A stretch of 64,000 nucleotides of DNA, from the NCBI GenBank assembly GCA_035508795.1, contig DATJMJ010000068.1:3126-67125 (forward strand). The letters run 5' to 3'. Made by a program: the position numbers and the translations under genes. This document shows, piece after piece, positions 26,141 through 34,624 of this stretch. Each line of letters starts with the position of its first letter. Position 1 is the first letter of the stretch. The notes beneath the pieces are model-generated. The model did not search any database. It had not been told where the DNA came from and saw nothing but the letters and a program-made list of their open reading frames with translations. The DNA comes from DATJMJ01 sp035508795. Its GTDB lineage: Bacteria > Actinomycetota > Acidimicrobiia > Acidimicrobiales > Palsa-688.

Positions 26141-27250
26141 CTAGGAAAGGTCGACTACGCAGTGGTCGCCAACCATGAGGCGCGTGGCCCTCGGGCGCCG
26201 TGCGCTGCGGGTCACTTCGACGCCGTAGCCGAGAAGGGAGTCCTCGAGGCGCCCGGCATCTAACACGCGCGCCGAGCCGAGGAGCACCGAGTGCTCTATT
26301 TCGGAGTGCTCCACCAGGCACCCCGGCCCGATAGCCGTGAAGGGCCCTATGAAACTGTCGACGACTTGCGACCCGGCACCGATGATGGCCGGCCCGCGCA
26401 CATGGCTCCGGCTGACAATTGCCCCCGCCTCGACCACGACCCGCCCGTCCACCTGGCTCGCTACGTCAACCTCCCCGTCCACCCGGCGCACGACCCCTTC
26501 GAGCAAGAGGCGGTTGGCTTCCAGTAACGGCGTCAGCTTGCCCGTGTCGATCCACCAGCCTTCGAGGATCTCCGACAGGACGATGTGGCCGGCGTCGATC
26601 AGCCACTGGATGGCGTCGGTGATCTCGAGCTCGCCGCGCGCCGACGGCTTGATCGACGAGACGGCATCGTGGATGTGCTTGTCGAAGAGGTAGACACCTA
26701 CGAGAGCGAGATCCGAAGCCGGGGCCTCGGGTTTCTCGACGAGGCGGAGGACCCTGCCCGACGGGTCGAGCTCTGCGACACCGAAGCGGTGGGGGTCCTC
26801 GACACGTTTGAGGAGGATCTGGGCCGCCGGGAGGACGGGGGGCTCGTCGCCGAGCCGCGGGGCGGTCGCCCGGGCCCGCTGCGCCTCGAAGCGTCCCACA
26901 AAGTCGGCAAGGTCCTGCTGGAGCAGGTTGTCCCCCAGGTACATCACGAAGTCGTCGTCGCCCAGGAACTCCTTCCCGATCAGCACCCCGTGCGCGAGGC
27001 CGAGAGGCGCCCGCTGGCGCAGGTAAGTCACCTCCAGCCCGAAGGCGGAGCCGTCCCCCACCGCTGCCTGCACCTCGGCCGCCGTGTCGCCGACGACCAT
27101 TCCGACCTGCTTGATCCCTGCGGCCGCGATGGCTTCGAGCCCGTAAAACAGGACAGGCTTGTTGGCGACGGGCACAAGCTGCTTGGCCCGGGTATGCGTG
27201 ATGGGGCGCAACCGCGTCCCGGCGCCGCCGGCAAGGACCAAGGCTTTCAC
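26141..27250 (-). CDS. rmlA: Glucose-1-phosphate thymidylyltransferase, long form with left-handed beta-helix
   Basis: 369 residues from GTG 27250 (MKALVLAGGAGTRLRPIT), 1 base after the birA stop. Nucleotidyltransferase signature GGAGTRLRP, VMYLGDNLL, VEKPEAPASDLALVGVYLF, GWWIDTGK. The C-terminal ~120 residues are hexapeptide-type repeats (VRGPAIIGAGSQVVDSFIGP), so this is the long RmlA2/archaeal-type form rather than the short ~290-residue RmlA. It makes dTDP-glucose, the first step of rhamnose synthesis. The long form can have different allosteric behaviour or sugar range, so function as the main RmlA is inferred from the rmlB-rmlD linkage. Confidence 0.92.
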   Translation of the reverse strand: MKALVLAGGAGTRLRPITHTRAKQLVPVANKPVLFYGLEAIAAAGIKQVGMVVGDTAAEVQAAVGDGSAFGLEVTYLRQRAPLGLAHGVLIGKEFLGDDDFVMYLGDNLLQQDLADFVGRFEAQRARATAPRLGDEPPVLPAAQILLKRVEDPHRFGVAELDPSGRVLRLVEKPEAPASDLALVGVYLFDKHIHDAVSSIKPSARGELEITDAIQWLIDAGHIVLSEILEGWWIDTGKLTPLLEANRLLLEGVVRRVDGEVDVASQVDGRVVVEAGAIVSRSHVRGPAIIGAGSQVVDSFIGPFTAIGPGCLVEHSEIEHSVLLGSARVLDAGRLEDSLLGYGVEVTRSARRPRATRLMVGDHCVVDLS

Positions 27251-27251
27251 G

Positions 27252-28052
27252 TTATTGAACCCTAGGCGTCGGCGCGATCGCGGCGTGGCGGACATCGCCG
27301 GCTGCCACCGCAACCACGCGGCGTTCGGCCGAGGGTTCACCCCGTGGCCGCACCAGCAGGCGGCCCAGCTCGTCGACGCCGACAGCGGTCCCCCTCAGCT
27401 CGGGTTCGCCTCCCGCGAAGCTGACGGCGACCTCCCTTCCGAGCGTCGAACAGGCCCGCCTGTAGCGGCGGGCAACCTCCTCCCAGTCCCCGTACAGGTC
27501 GCTGAAGGCCACGAGCGTGCTCACGAGCAGCTCGCCACGGTCATAACGGCTCCGGGCGACCTCGTCCAGGCTCGCAGCTCCTTCGGGCGCCCAGTGGACG
27601 TTGACGCCGGCGCCGATCACGAGGGCGTCGTCGGGCCCGCCCTCGGCGAGGATCCCTGCCGCCTTGCGACCAGCGAGAGGCCCGGCGGCCACCAGCAGGT
27701 CGTTGGGCCACTTGAGGACCAAATGGGCCGCAGCCTGGGCGATGGCGAGCGACAGAGCGGCCACGGCGAGGTGACGCCTGTCTGCCGGGAGCCCCGCCTC
27801 GCCTGGCCGGGCGAGGACCGAGAACAGCAGCGACGACGAGGGCGGCGCTTCCCACCGGCGGTCGAAACGTCCCCGCCCGGCTGTCTGGTGGTCGGCGACG
27901 ACGACCAGCCCTTCGGGAGCGCCGCGGCGGGCCTCTTCGAGGGCGAGCGTGTTGGTCGACGAGACCTCGCTGTACTGGGCAGTACGGCTGAAGCGGGCGC
28001 CCGAGAGCCGCAGCAGTTGGTGCTCGTCCAGGACCAGGTCGTCGACGCGCAC
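27252..28052 (-). CDS. birA: Biotin-[acetyl-CoA-carboxylase] ligase, single-domain
   Basis: 266 residues from GTG 28052 (another GTG 6 bases upstream is possible). Motifs: EVSSTNTLALEEA, DHQTAGRGRFDRRW (the GRGR biotinyl-AMP loop), LKWPNDLL, GRKAAGIL, and GAGVNVHW, then a small C-terminal domain. No N-terminal winged helix, so it is a class I ligase that does not repress transcription. It attaches biotin to the carrier lysine of carboxylases. It is divergent from a carboxylase alpha subunit carrying a biotin domain, 27 bases between starts, so enzyme and substrate probably share a regulatory region. Confidence 0.93.
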   Translation of the reverse strand: MRVDDLVLDEHQLLRLSGARFSRTAQYSEVSSTNTLALEEARRGAPEGLVVVADHQTAGRGRFDRRWEAPPSSSLLFSVLARPGEAGLPADRRHLAVAALSLAIAQAAAHLVLKWPNDLLVAAGPLAGRKAAGILAEGGPDDALVIGAGVNVHWAPEGAASLDEVARSRYDRGELLVSTLVAFSDLYGDWEEVARRYRRACSTLGREVAVSFAGGEPELRGTAVGVDELGRLLVRPRGEPSAERRVVAVAAGDVRHAAIAPTPRVQ

Positions 28053-28079
28053 CCTCACAGCCTGGCAGACTGCCCCAAC

Positions 28080-29957
28080 GTGCCGGTAGCTCCAATTGGG
28101 CGGCTCTCCAGGGTCCTCGTGGCCAACCGAGGTGAGATAGCGGTCCGCGTGATGCGGGCCTGCCGGGACCTCGGGCTCGCCTCTGTGGCCGTCTATTCCG
28201 ACGCCGACCGGGGAGCGCTGCATGTGCGGTCGGCCGACGAGGCGTACTACATAGGGCCTTCGCGGGCGGCGGAAAGTTACCTGTCCGTGCCGGCGATCCT
28301 CGACGCGCTCGAGCGCTCGGGCGCCGATGCGGTGCACCCCGGGTACGGGTTCCTGGCTGAGAACGCCGGCTTCGCCCGCGCCGTCCTCCGGGCCGGAGCG
28401 ACCTGGGTCGGGCCACCCCCTGAAGCAATCGAGGTCATGGGCGACAAGATAAGCAGCCGTGCCGCGGCCGCACGGGCGGGGGTTTCCCCTGTCCCCGGTA
28501 CCGACCACCCTCTTGAAGGGCCGGACGAAATCGTCTCGTTCGGGGAGTCGTACGGCTGGCCGGTGGCGGTGAAGGCAGCCTTCGGGGGTGGTGGCCGGGG
28601 GATGCGCGTCGTCGGCGATGCCGCCGGCGCCGCCGGTGCGCTCGCCTCGGCCCAGCGCGAGGCCCTGGCTGCTTTCGGGCGGGCGGAGTGCTACGTGGAG
28701 AAATACCTGGCGTGGCCCCGCCACGTCGAGGTGCAGGTGTTTGCCGACGCTCACGGCAATGTCGTCCACCTCGGCACGAGGGACTGTTCTGTCCAGCGAC
28801 GCCACCAGAAGCTCCTCGAGGAGGCCCCGGCGCCCAACCTCCCGCCGGGTGTGGCCGAAGCCATGGGCGACGCCGCGGTGCGCGTTGCGGCAGCATGCGG
28901 TTACCAAGGTGCAGGCACGGTGGAGCTCATCTACGAAGACGGGCTCTTCTACTTCCTCGAAATGAACACCCGGTTGCAGGTGGAGCACCCGGTTACCGAA
29001 ATGGTTACGGGGCTCGACCTCGTGGCGCTCCAGTTGACCGTGGCGGCCGGCCAAGCCTTACCCTTCTCGCAGGCAGACGTACGCTTTGGAGGCCACGCCA
29101 TCGAAGCCCGGGTCAATGCCGAGGACCCCTCGGCGGGAAGGTTCACCCCGGCACCCGGGCCCATCTCGCGCCTCCGCCTCCCCGCAGGGCCCTGGGTGCG
29201 GGCCGACGCCGGCTACGAGGCTGGCGACGAGGTCAGCCAGCACTACGACAATCTCGTTGCCAAAGTCGTGGCTTGGGGCCCCAACCGCGAGACCGCCCGG
29301 TTGCGGTTGCTCCGCGCTCTTTCCGAGACCGTGGTCGACGGCGTCCCAACGACCATCCCGGCCTACTTTGCGGTGCTGGCGCACGAGGATTTCGTGACCG
29401 TCGCCCACTCGACCAACTGGTTGGCCGAGCGCGTCGACCTCTCAGGCATCGCTCCTTTCGAAGCTCCCGTAACCCTCACTGGCGCTCCGGCTGCCCCTGC
29501 CCCCCGCGACGTCGAAGTCGAGGTCGGAGGCCGACGCTACGAGGTCCGGGTCTGGTTGCCCCCAGGCCTCCAGGGGACGGCGACGGCGGAGGAAAGCCCG
29601 GCCGCCGAGCCGGCCCGTACCCGCAAGCCAGGCACGGCGGGCCAGAGGCCGGCGGCCCGAGCAGTCAGCGGGAAGCCGGCCCACTCGAGGCCGCGGGGCG
29701 CGCCGGGCGGTGCCGGTGCCGGCGGCGGAGCCACGGCCAACGAGGTGACCGTCCCGATGCAGGGCACCATCGTCCGGATCCTCGTCGGCCCCGGCGACAG
29801 CGTCGAGGAGGGCCAAGCGGTCGGCGTCCTCGAAGCCATGAAGATGGAGAACAACATCGTCTCGGAGGTCGCCGGGACGGTGCTCGAGGTCCGCACGACT
29901 GCCGGGGCCTCGGTGGGAACGGGCGACGTCGTCGTCGTCATCGCGCCTACTGGCTGA
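28080..29957 (+). CDS. Biotin-dependent acyl-CoA carboxylase alpha subunit (biotin carboxylase + BCCP)
   Basis: 625 residues from GTG 28080 (MPVAPIGRLSRVLVANRGEIAVR). The biotin carboxylase domain fills about 10-460: GEIAVRVMRACRDLG, HPGYGFLAENAGFA, AFGGGGRGMRVV ATP-grasp loop, ERDCSVQRRHQK-like segment (TRDCSVQRRHQKLLEEAP), FLEMNTRLQVEHPVTE. After an Arg/Ala/Gly-rich linker comes a C-terminal carrier domain with EAMKMEN; the biotinylated Lys is residue 588. Carboxylates acetyl- or propionyl-CoA with a separate beta subunit, not seen in the window. Similar to AccA3/PccA of actinobacteria; acyl specificity rests on the absent beta subunit. Last 11 bases overlap nadC. Confidence 0.93.
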   Translation: MPVAPIGRLSRVLVANRGEIAVRVMRACRDLGLASVAVYSDADRGALHVRSADEAYYIGPSRAAESYLSVPAILDALERSGADAVHPGYGFLAENAGFARAVLRAGATWVGPPPEAIEVMGDKISSRAAAARAGVSPVPGTDHPLEGPDEIVSFGESYGWPVAVKAAFGGGGRGMRVVGDAAGAAGALASAQREALAAFGRAECYVEKYLAWPRHVEVQVFADAHGNVVHLGTRDCSVQRRHQKLLEEAPAPNLPPGVAEAMGDAAVRVAAACGYQGAGTVELIYEDGLFYFLEMNTRLQVEHPVTEMVTGLDLVALQLTVAAGQALPFSQADVRFGGHAIEARVNAEDPSAGRFTPAPGPISRLRLPAGPWVRADAGYEAGDEVSQHYDNLVAKVVAWGPNRETARLRLLRALSETVVDGVPTTIPAYFAVLAHEDFVTVAHSTNWLAERVDLSGIAPFEAPVTLTGAPAAPAPRDVEVEVGGRRYEVRVWLPPGLQGTATAEESPAAEPARTRKPGTAGQRPAARAVSGKPAHSRPRGAPGGAGAGGGATANEVTVPMQGTIVRILVGPGDSVEEGQAVGVLEAMKMENNIVSEVAGTVLEVRTTAGASVGTGDVVVVIAPTG

Positions 29958-30840
29958 GCGGCCCAAACCTCCAGTCGAGAGCCACGTCGAGCGCGCCGGC
30001 GGAATGCGTGATGGAACCAACGGCGATGTAGTCGACCCCGCACTCGGCGACTGCCCGGACCGTGCCGAGCGTGACACCGCCGGAGGCTTCGACCTTGGCC
30101 CCCCGTGCGTGCGCGCGCCGGACGGCCTCGGCGATGGCGTCGGTCGGCATGTTGTCCACCAGGACCAGTTCGGCCCCGGCCGCGAGGGCTTCGTCGAGCT
30201 CGGTCAGGTCGTCCACCTCTACCTCGACGTCCAGGGGAGGCGAGGTGCCGGCGGCAACCAACTTGGCGGCGGCAACCGCGGCTGTCACACCGCCCATGGC
30301 GGCGACATGGTTGTCTTTGACCAGGACCGCGTCCGACAGGCTCATACGGTGGTTGGCGCCGCCGCCGCAGCGCACGGCGTACTTTTCGGCTGCCCGGAAC
30401 CCCGCGAGGGTCTTGCGTGTGTCGCGGATGACGGCACCCGTGCCGGCTACAGCCTCGACCATTGCCCGGGTTGCCGTCGCCACGCCAGAGAGATGGGCGA
30501 TGAGGTTGAGCATCGTGCGCTCGCCTGCAAGCAGCGCGTCCGCCGGGCCTGCGAAAAGTGCCAGCACTTGGCCCGCCCGCACCTCGTCTCCGTCGGCGGC
30601 CCTCAGCCGCACGTCGACGACGCCCGTGTGGAGCTTCCGGCTCACCTCGTCGAGGACGAGTTCCGCGGCCACCAGGCCGCAGGCACAGCCCGCGCGGCGC
30701 GCCACCAGATCTGCCTGCGCCTGCCTTGCGCCGACCGACTCCCCTGTCGGGTCACCGGCGGGGAGATCCTCCGCGAGCGCCGTCGCGACGAGCCGCCCCA
30801 GGTCCTCCCATGGAGGCTGGTGCGCCCCTTCGGGGTTCAA
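29947..30840 (-). CDS. nadC: Nicotinate-nucleotide pyrophosphorylase (quinolinate phosphoribosyltransferase)
   Basis: 297 residues from TTG 30840, sharing TTGA with the nadB stop; longer in-frame starts lie antisense in nadB. Motifs: LAEDLPAGDPTGE, ERTMLNLIAHLSGVATAT, RDTRKTLAGFRAAEKYAVRC, GGGANHRMSLSDAVLVKDNH, VEVEVDDLTELDEAL, LVDNMPTD, EASGGVTL, VDYIAVGSITHSA. All active-site Arg/Lys/His clusters of QPRTase are present. It converts quinolinate and PRPP to nicotinate mononucleotide, the final step of the nadABC route. Its 3' end overlaps the carboxylase gene. Confidence 0.96.
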   Translation of the reverse strand: MNPEGAHQPPWEDLGRLVATALAEDLPAGDPTGESVGARQAQADLVARRAGCACGLVAAELVLDEVSRKLHTGVVDVRLRAADGDEVRAGQVLALFAGPADALLAGERTMLNLIAHLSGVATATRAMVEAVAGTGAVIRDTRKTLAGFRAAEKYAVRCGGGANHRMSLSDAVLVKDNHVAAMGGVTAAVAAAKLVAAGTSPPLDVEVEVDDLTELDEALAAGAELVLVDNMPTDAIAEAVRRAHARGAKVEASGGVTLGTVRAVAECGVDYIAVGSITHSAGALDVALDWRFGPLSQ

Positions 30841-32495
30841 CGCGAGGTAGCCAGAGGCCCGGTAGGAGCCGCTTGCCGCCCGACGCGCCCGACGCGCACT
30901 ACGGAAAGGTCTCCCACGGCGAGCTCGTCCCCGGGCAGCAAGCTGAGGACCTGGCGCACACGCCAGCCCGGGTCGTCGTCTGGGAAGTCGGTCCGCCAGT
31001 GAGCCCCCCTCGATTCCTCCCGCCGGCCGGCGGCGGCGGCCACGGCGCGGGCCACCAGGCGCATATTGGCGAGCTCGGGCCTGCCTTCGAGCCCGGCCGC
31101 CACCGAGCCTTCGGGGGGCACAGCAGCCGAAAGGAGGTCGCCCAGACGATCGAGACCGGCTCGGTCCCGAGCCACACCTGCAAACTGCTGCATCGCCGAC
31201 CGCAGCGCAGAGCGTCCCAGCCCTGATTGCCCGTGGCGCGAGCCGGCAGCCGCTGGAGCGGCGATGATGTCGTCGGCCGCCACAGGTTGTCTCGGCAGTG
31301 CGGGGCCCGGGCTCTCGAGCAAGGCTGCCGCGGCCCTCCCACCCATGACGGCACCTTCCAGCAGCGAGTTTGAAGCGAGCCGGTTGGCCCCGTGCAGGCC
31401 GCTGCAAGCCACTTCCCCTACGGCCATCAAGCCCTCGAGGGTCGTGCGGCCATCGGAGCCGGTAAGGATGCCGCCCATCGTGTAGTGGGTCGTCGGCGCG
31501 ACCGGCGCCCAATCGAGCACAGGGTCGATCCCGCTCGCACGGCACGAGGCGGTGAACGTCGGGAACCTTCGCTCGAGCGTCTCCCGGCCGAGCATGGTGG
31601 CGTCGAGATAGCAATGGCCCTCATCGAGCTCGGCCATCCTTCGGGCCATCGCCCGGCTTACCACGTCTCTCGGCGCCAGGTCGCCCGCCCCGTTGGCAGT
31701 CACGGGGCTCAGCAATTCGCCGGTGGCGTCCCGCAAGCGCGCCCCTGCGCCGCGAAGGGCTTCGGTCGCAAGCGGCGTCGGGTCTTTCCCGAGCAGGAGC
31801 CCGGTCGGGTGGAACTGGACGAACTCGAGGTCGGCCACTTGTGCGCCGGCCCTCATCGCCGCCGCCAGGCCATCGCCGGTACAGGCGGGTGAGCTCGTTG
31901 TGCTTGCCCAGAGCTGTCCGTAGCCACCCGTGGCAAGGACGACCGTCGAGGCTCTGACGGGCTGGAAGGAGCGGCGCTCGACGTCCCAGAAGAGGGCGCC
32001 CACCACCCGGGAGCCGTCCGCCGTGATGAGGAGGTCGACCAAAAACGCGCCACCGGTCATCGGGATGCCACGGCGCCGGGCCGCCTCGAGGAGTGCGCGG
32101 CTCACCTCGGCGCCCGTCGCGTCACCCCTCGCGTGCACTACGCGGGGCGCGCTATGGCCGCCTTCGCGCGCCAGTGCGCCGACGTCGAACTCGACGCCCA
32201 GTTTGGCGAGCGTCTGTACCGCCTCGGCCGCCTTTGACGTGACGATTTGGGCCACATCGGGGTCGCCGAGCCCGGCCGCAGCAGAAATGGTGTCGGCGGC
32301 ATGCTCGGCGGCGCTGTCTTCGGGAGAAATAGCAGCCGCAATGCCTCCTTGAGCGAGGGCGGTGCTCCCGCCACCGGGGGCCTCCTTCGAGAAGATGGCC
32401 ACTCGCCTGCGCCCTCCAAGAGCGAGCGCCGTCGACAGGCCTGCCACGCCAGAACCGACGATGAGGACGTCAAGCTCGCCGGCCACCGTGCTCAT
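30837..32495 (-). CDS. nadB: L-aspartate oxidase
   Basis: 552 residues from ATG 32495 (MSTVAGELDVLIVGSG), 13 bases after the nadA stop; an in-frame start 93 bases upstream lies inside nadA. FAD-binding GSGVAGLSTALAL, GGSTALAQGGIAAA, ARGDATGAEVSRALLE, EFVQFHPTGL, THYTMGGILT, GLHGANRLASNSLLEG: the succinate dehydrogenase/fumarate reductase flavoprotein fold with the NadB pattern. Oxidises aspartate to iminoaspartate, passed to NadA. The C-terminal helical domain is Ala/Arg-rich but complete. Coupled to nadC. Confidence 0.95.
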   Translation of the reverse strand: MSTVAGELDVLIVGSGVAGLSTALALGGRRRVAIFSKEAPGGGSTALAQGGIAAAISPEDSAAEHAADTISAAAGLGDPDVAQIVTSKAAEAVQTLAKLGVEFDVGALAREGGHSAPRVVHARGDATGAEVSRALLEAARRRGIPMTGGAFLVDLLITADGSRVVGALFWDVERRSFQPVRASTVVLATGGYGQLWASTTSSPACTGDGLAAAMRAGAQVADLEFVQFHPTGLLLGKDPTPLATEALRGAGARLRDATGELLSPVTANGAGDLAPRDVVSRAMARRMAELDEGHCYLDATMLGRETLERRFPTFTASCRASGIDPVLDWAPVAPTTHYTMGGILTGSDGRTTLEGLMAVGEVACSGLHGANRLASNSLLEGAVMGGRAAAALLESPGPALPRQPVAADDIIAAPAAAGSRHGQSGLGRSALRSAMQQFAGVARDRAGLDRLGDLLSAAVPPEGSVAAGLEGRPELANMRLVARAVAAAAGRREESRGAHWRTDFPDDDPGWRVRQVLSLLPGDELAVGDLSVVRVGRVGRQAAPTGPLATSR

Positions 32496-32508
32496 GCGCG
32501 CCCCTTGG

Positions 32509-33579
32509 TCATTCGGCCCCTCCGGGCGAACCGATGGCGACCATGCGCTCCACGGCTTGGCGGGCGCGCAGGGCGATATCGGCGTCAACGGTCACCTCGT
32601 GCACTCCGTCACGGAGGCAGCGCAGGAGCGCGGGCGGCGTGGTCATCTTCATGAACCGGCATTCGGCGCGTGGCGAAACGGCCTCGAAATGACCTTTCGG
32701 GTTGGCCTTGCGGAGCTGGTGCAAGATGCCCGTCTCCGTAGCCACGAGAGCGTGGCCCTCCCCGAGCGAGCGTGCCGCTCCCACCATCCCGGCCGTGGAG
32801 ACAACATGCGTGCGCTCTTGTGGGAGGTCGCCCATGTCGACCATCCAGAGCGCGCTCGTCGTGCACCCGCACTCAGGGTGGACGAGCAGTTCTGCTCCGG
32901 GGTTGCGCGCCACCTTGTCCCGCAGCTCTACGGGAGAAATGGCGGCATGTACATGACATTCGCCCATCCATATGTCGAAGTGGCGGCCGGTGCGGCGCGC
33001 GACGTGCTGGCCGAGGAACATGTCCGGCAGGAACAAAAGGTCGCCCTCGTCGGGGAGCGATGCCACGACCTCGACGGCGTTGGACGACGTGCAGCAGATG
33101 TCCGACTCGGCCTTCACGGCCGCAGAAGTATTGACGTACGCCACGACCCGGCCACCCGGGTGCGCCTCGCGCCACTTGCGTACATCGGCAGCGTTCACCG
33201 TCTCGGCGAGCGAGCAACCGGCCCGCAGGTCGGGGAGGAGGACCGTGCGCTCGGGGGCGAGGATCTTGGCGGTTTCGGCCATGAAGTGCACCCCGCAGAA
33301 AACGATGACATCCGCGTCGCTTGCCGCCGCGAGCCTCGATAGCGCGAGGCTGTCACCCACGTGGTCGGCGACGTCTTGGATCCACGGCAGCTGGTAATTG
33401 TGCGCCAGCAGGACGGCGTTGCGCTCCCGGGCGAGACGGCGCACCTCGGTGGCCCATTCTTCGAAACCGGCACCTCCCGCCACGGCGCCTCCCGCCACGG
33501 CGCCTCCCGCCACGGCGCCGTCCGCAACCGTCCCGTTCAGGACGGCCCGGCCATCTCGACTTATACTCTCAGTGAGCAT
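32509..33579 (-). CDS. nadA: Quinolinate synthase
   Basis: 356 residues from ATG 33579; a GTG at 33591 would add four residues. An AAGGAGG site lies only 2 bases before the ATG, an unusually short spacing. Three Cys that hold the [4Fe-4S] cluster are seen: VIVFCGVHFMAE, HPECGC and RAECRFMK. Other motifs: AHNYQLPWIQDVADHVGDSL, DLRAGCSLA, YVNTSAAVKAESDICCTSSNA, LPDMFLGQHVA, MGECHVHA. Condenses iminoaspartate with dihydroxyacetone phosphate. The N-terminus contains an extra Gly/Ala/Val stretch with three AVAGG units, encoded by a 15-bp tandem repeat, not part of the conserved fold. Confidence 0.95.
   Translation of the reverse strand: MLTESISRDGRAVLNGTVADGAVAGGAVAGGAVAGGAGFEEWATEVRRLARERNAVLLAHNYQLPWIQDVADHVGDSLALSRLAAASDADVIVFCGVHFMAETAKILAPERTVLLPDLRAGCSLAETVNAADVRKWREAHPGGRVVAYVNTSAAVKAESDICCTSSNAVEVVASLPDEGDLLFLPDMFLGQHVARRTGRHFDIWMGECHVHAAISPVELRDKVARNPGAELLVHPECGCTTSALWMVDMGDLPQERTHVVSTAGMVGAARSLGEGHALVATETGILHQLRKANPKGHFEAVSPRAECRFMKMTTPPALLRCLRDGVHEVTVDADIALRARQAVERMVAIGSPGGAE
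33472..33516. repeat. 15-bp tandem repeat inside the 5' end of nadA
   Basis: Three near-identical 15-bp units (GCCTCCCGCCACGGC) at 33472-33486, 33487-33501 and 33502-33516, with a degenerate fourth. Being a multiple of three they keep frame and encode AVAGG repeats upstream of the conserved quinolinate synthase fold. Confidence 0.85.
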
Positions 33580-33648
33580 ATCCTCCTTCACTATAGCGCA
33601 CTGATGGCGTTTAGCGCCCGGCGACCGGGATTTTCGAGCGCAAAGGGG

Positions 33649-34614
33649 TCACGGTCCCCCGAGCCTGCGGAGGCCGAGGCCCGGGGCCGGGCGCTCACGC
33701 AGCACCTCGCGGCGGAACCTGTACAGTTCGGCGGGGCGCCCTCCCGTACGGAGGTCCACCTCTCCTGTGGGTTCGACGAGGTTGGCCGTACCGACGAGGC
33801 GACGGAAATTTTGCTTGTGGAGGACTTGGCCTGCGAGCGCTTCGACAACCTGCTGGAGCGCAGAGAGAGTGAACGTTTCGGGGAGGACCTCGAAAACTAC
33901 CGGCCGGTATGCCAATTTTCCCCGGAGCCGTTCGAGGGCCGCGGCGGCAAGCCTGCGGTGGTCGAGGGCGAGAGGCATGCCGAGGAGCTCGCCGGGCGAC
34001 TGGCGCTCCTTGGGCGCTTCGGCCAACAAGCCGAGCTCATAGAGCAATTCGTAGCGGTCGAGGACGCGCACCGGGTCCCAAAGAGCATGGCGTGACCCGA
34101 AGGTGAGCTCCGCCCGCTCCGTGCGAGTCGGGAGCGCATCGGGGCGAGACGACGAAAGCCATCGCTCGAGAGCGGGGACTATGACGGCGTCGATGAGAGC
34201 TGGCCTGCCGTGGCGCCAGTCCTCCCACGGGAACAACTCGTAGTAGTCCCTCCAGAGGGGCGAACTGGGGCCATGGAGCGATTGGTGCCTCGCCAAAGCC
34301 AGGTAGGCGACGGCGATCGTTCGCCCAGCCGGCGCCCGGTCCCGGTCCCTGTCCCGGTCCCCGAAGGTGTAAAGCTGCTCGAAGTAGCGCACGGGTAAGC
34401 CGAGCTCGGTGCTGACAAGGCGTCTCACAACCTGCTCGAGGGTGCGGTCGACGGTGTCGTTGAGGTAACCGGTCGGCAAGGCCTCGGCTCCGGTAGAGCG
34501 ACCGTGGACCGTCAGCAAAAGTGGCGTTGTGCCGTCAACCGAAATGATCACCGCGTTGAGGGTGACATGGGCTCTCGAGCCCTTGGCGCCCGGCGCAGCG
34601 CTCGCCGCGGGCAC
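33649..34614 (-). CDS. nrtR: NrtR-type Nudix-related transcriptional regulator of NAD metabolism
   Basis: 321 residues from GTG 34614, the first start after the moeB stop (10-base gap). The N-terminal Nudix-like domain (VTLNAVIISVDGTTPLLLTVHG, GYLNDTVDRTLEQ) has a degenerate box: RLVSTELGL lacks two of the catalytic Glu of REUXEEXGU, as expected for a sensor rather than a hydrolase. An Asp/Arg repeat (GDRDRDRDR) is inserted after the box. The C-terminal winged helix has LRGKLAYRPVVFEVLPETFTLS-type sequence (LPETFTLSALQQVVEALAG, KQNFRRLV, GRPAELYRF), characteristic of NrtR. These repress NAD genes and are released by ADP-ribose. Position just before nadABC supports this. Confidence 0.87.
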   Translation of the reverse strand: MPAASAAPGAKGSRAHVTLNAVIISVDGTTPLLLTVHGRSTGAEALPTGYLNDTVDRTLEQVVRRLVSTELGLPVRYFEQLYTFGDRDRDRDRAPAGRTIAVAYLALARHQSLHGPSSPLWRDYYELFPWEDWRHGRPALIDAVIVPALERWLSSSRPDALPTRTERAELTFGSRHALWDPVRVLDRYELLYELGLLAEAPKERQSPGELLGMPLALDHRRLAAAALERLRGKLAYRPVVFEVLPETFTLSALQQVVEALAGQVLHKQNFRRLVGTANLVEPTGEVDLRTGGRPAELYRFRREVLRERPAPGLGLRRLGGP

Positions 34615-34624
34615 GTGCGCGGGG

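Noticed and set aside
28053..29054. In-frame extension of birA to about 600 residues
   Set aside because: The extra part lies antisense to the carboxylase gene and lacks any domain; the ligase fold begins near the GTG at 28052.
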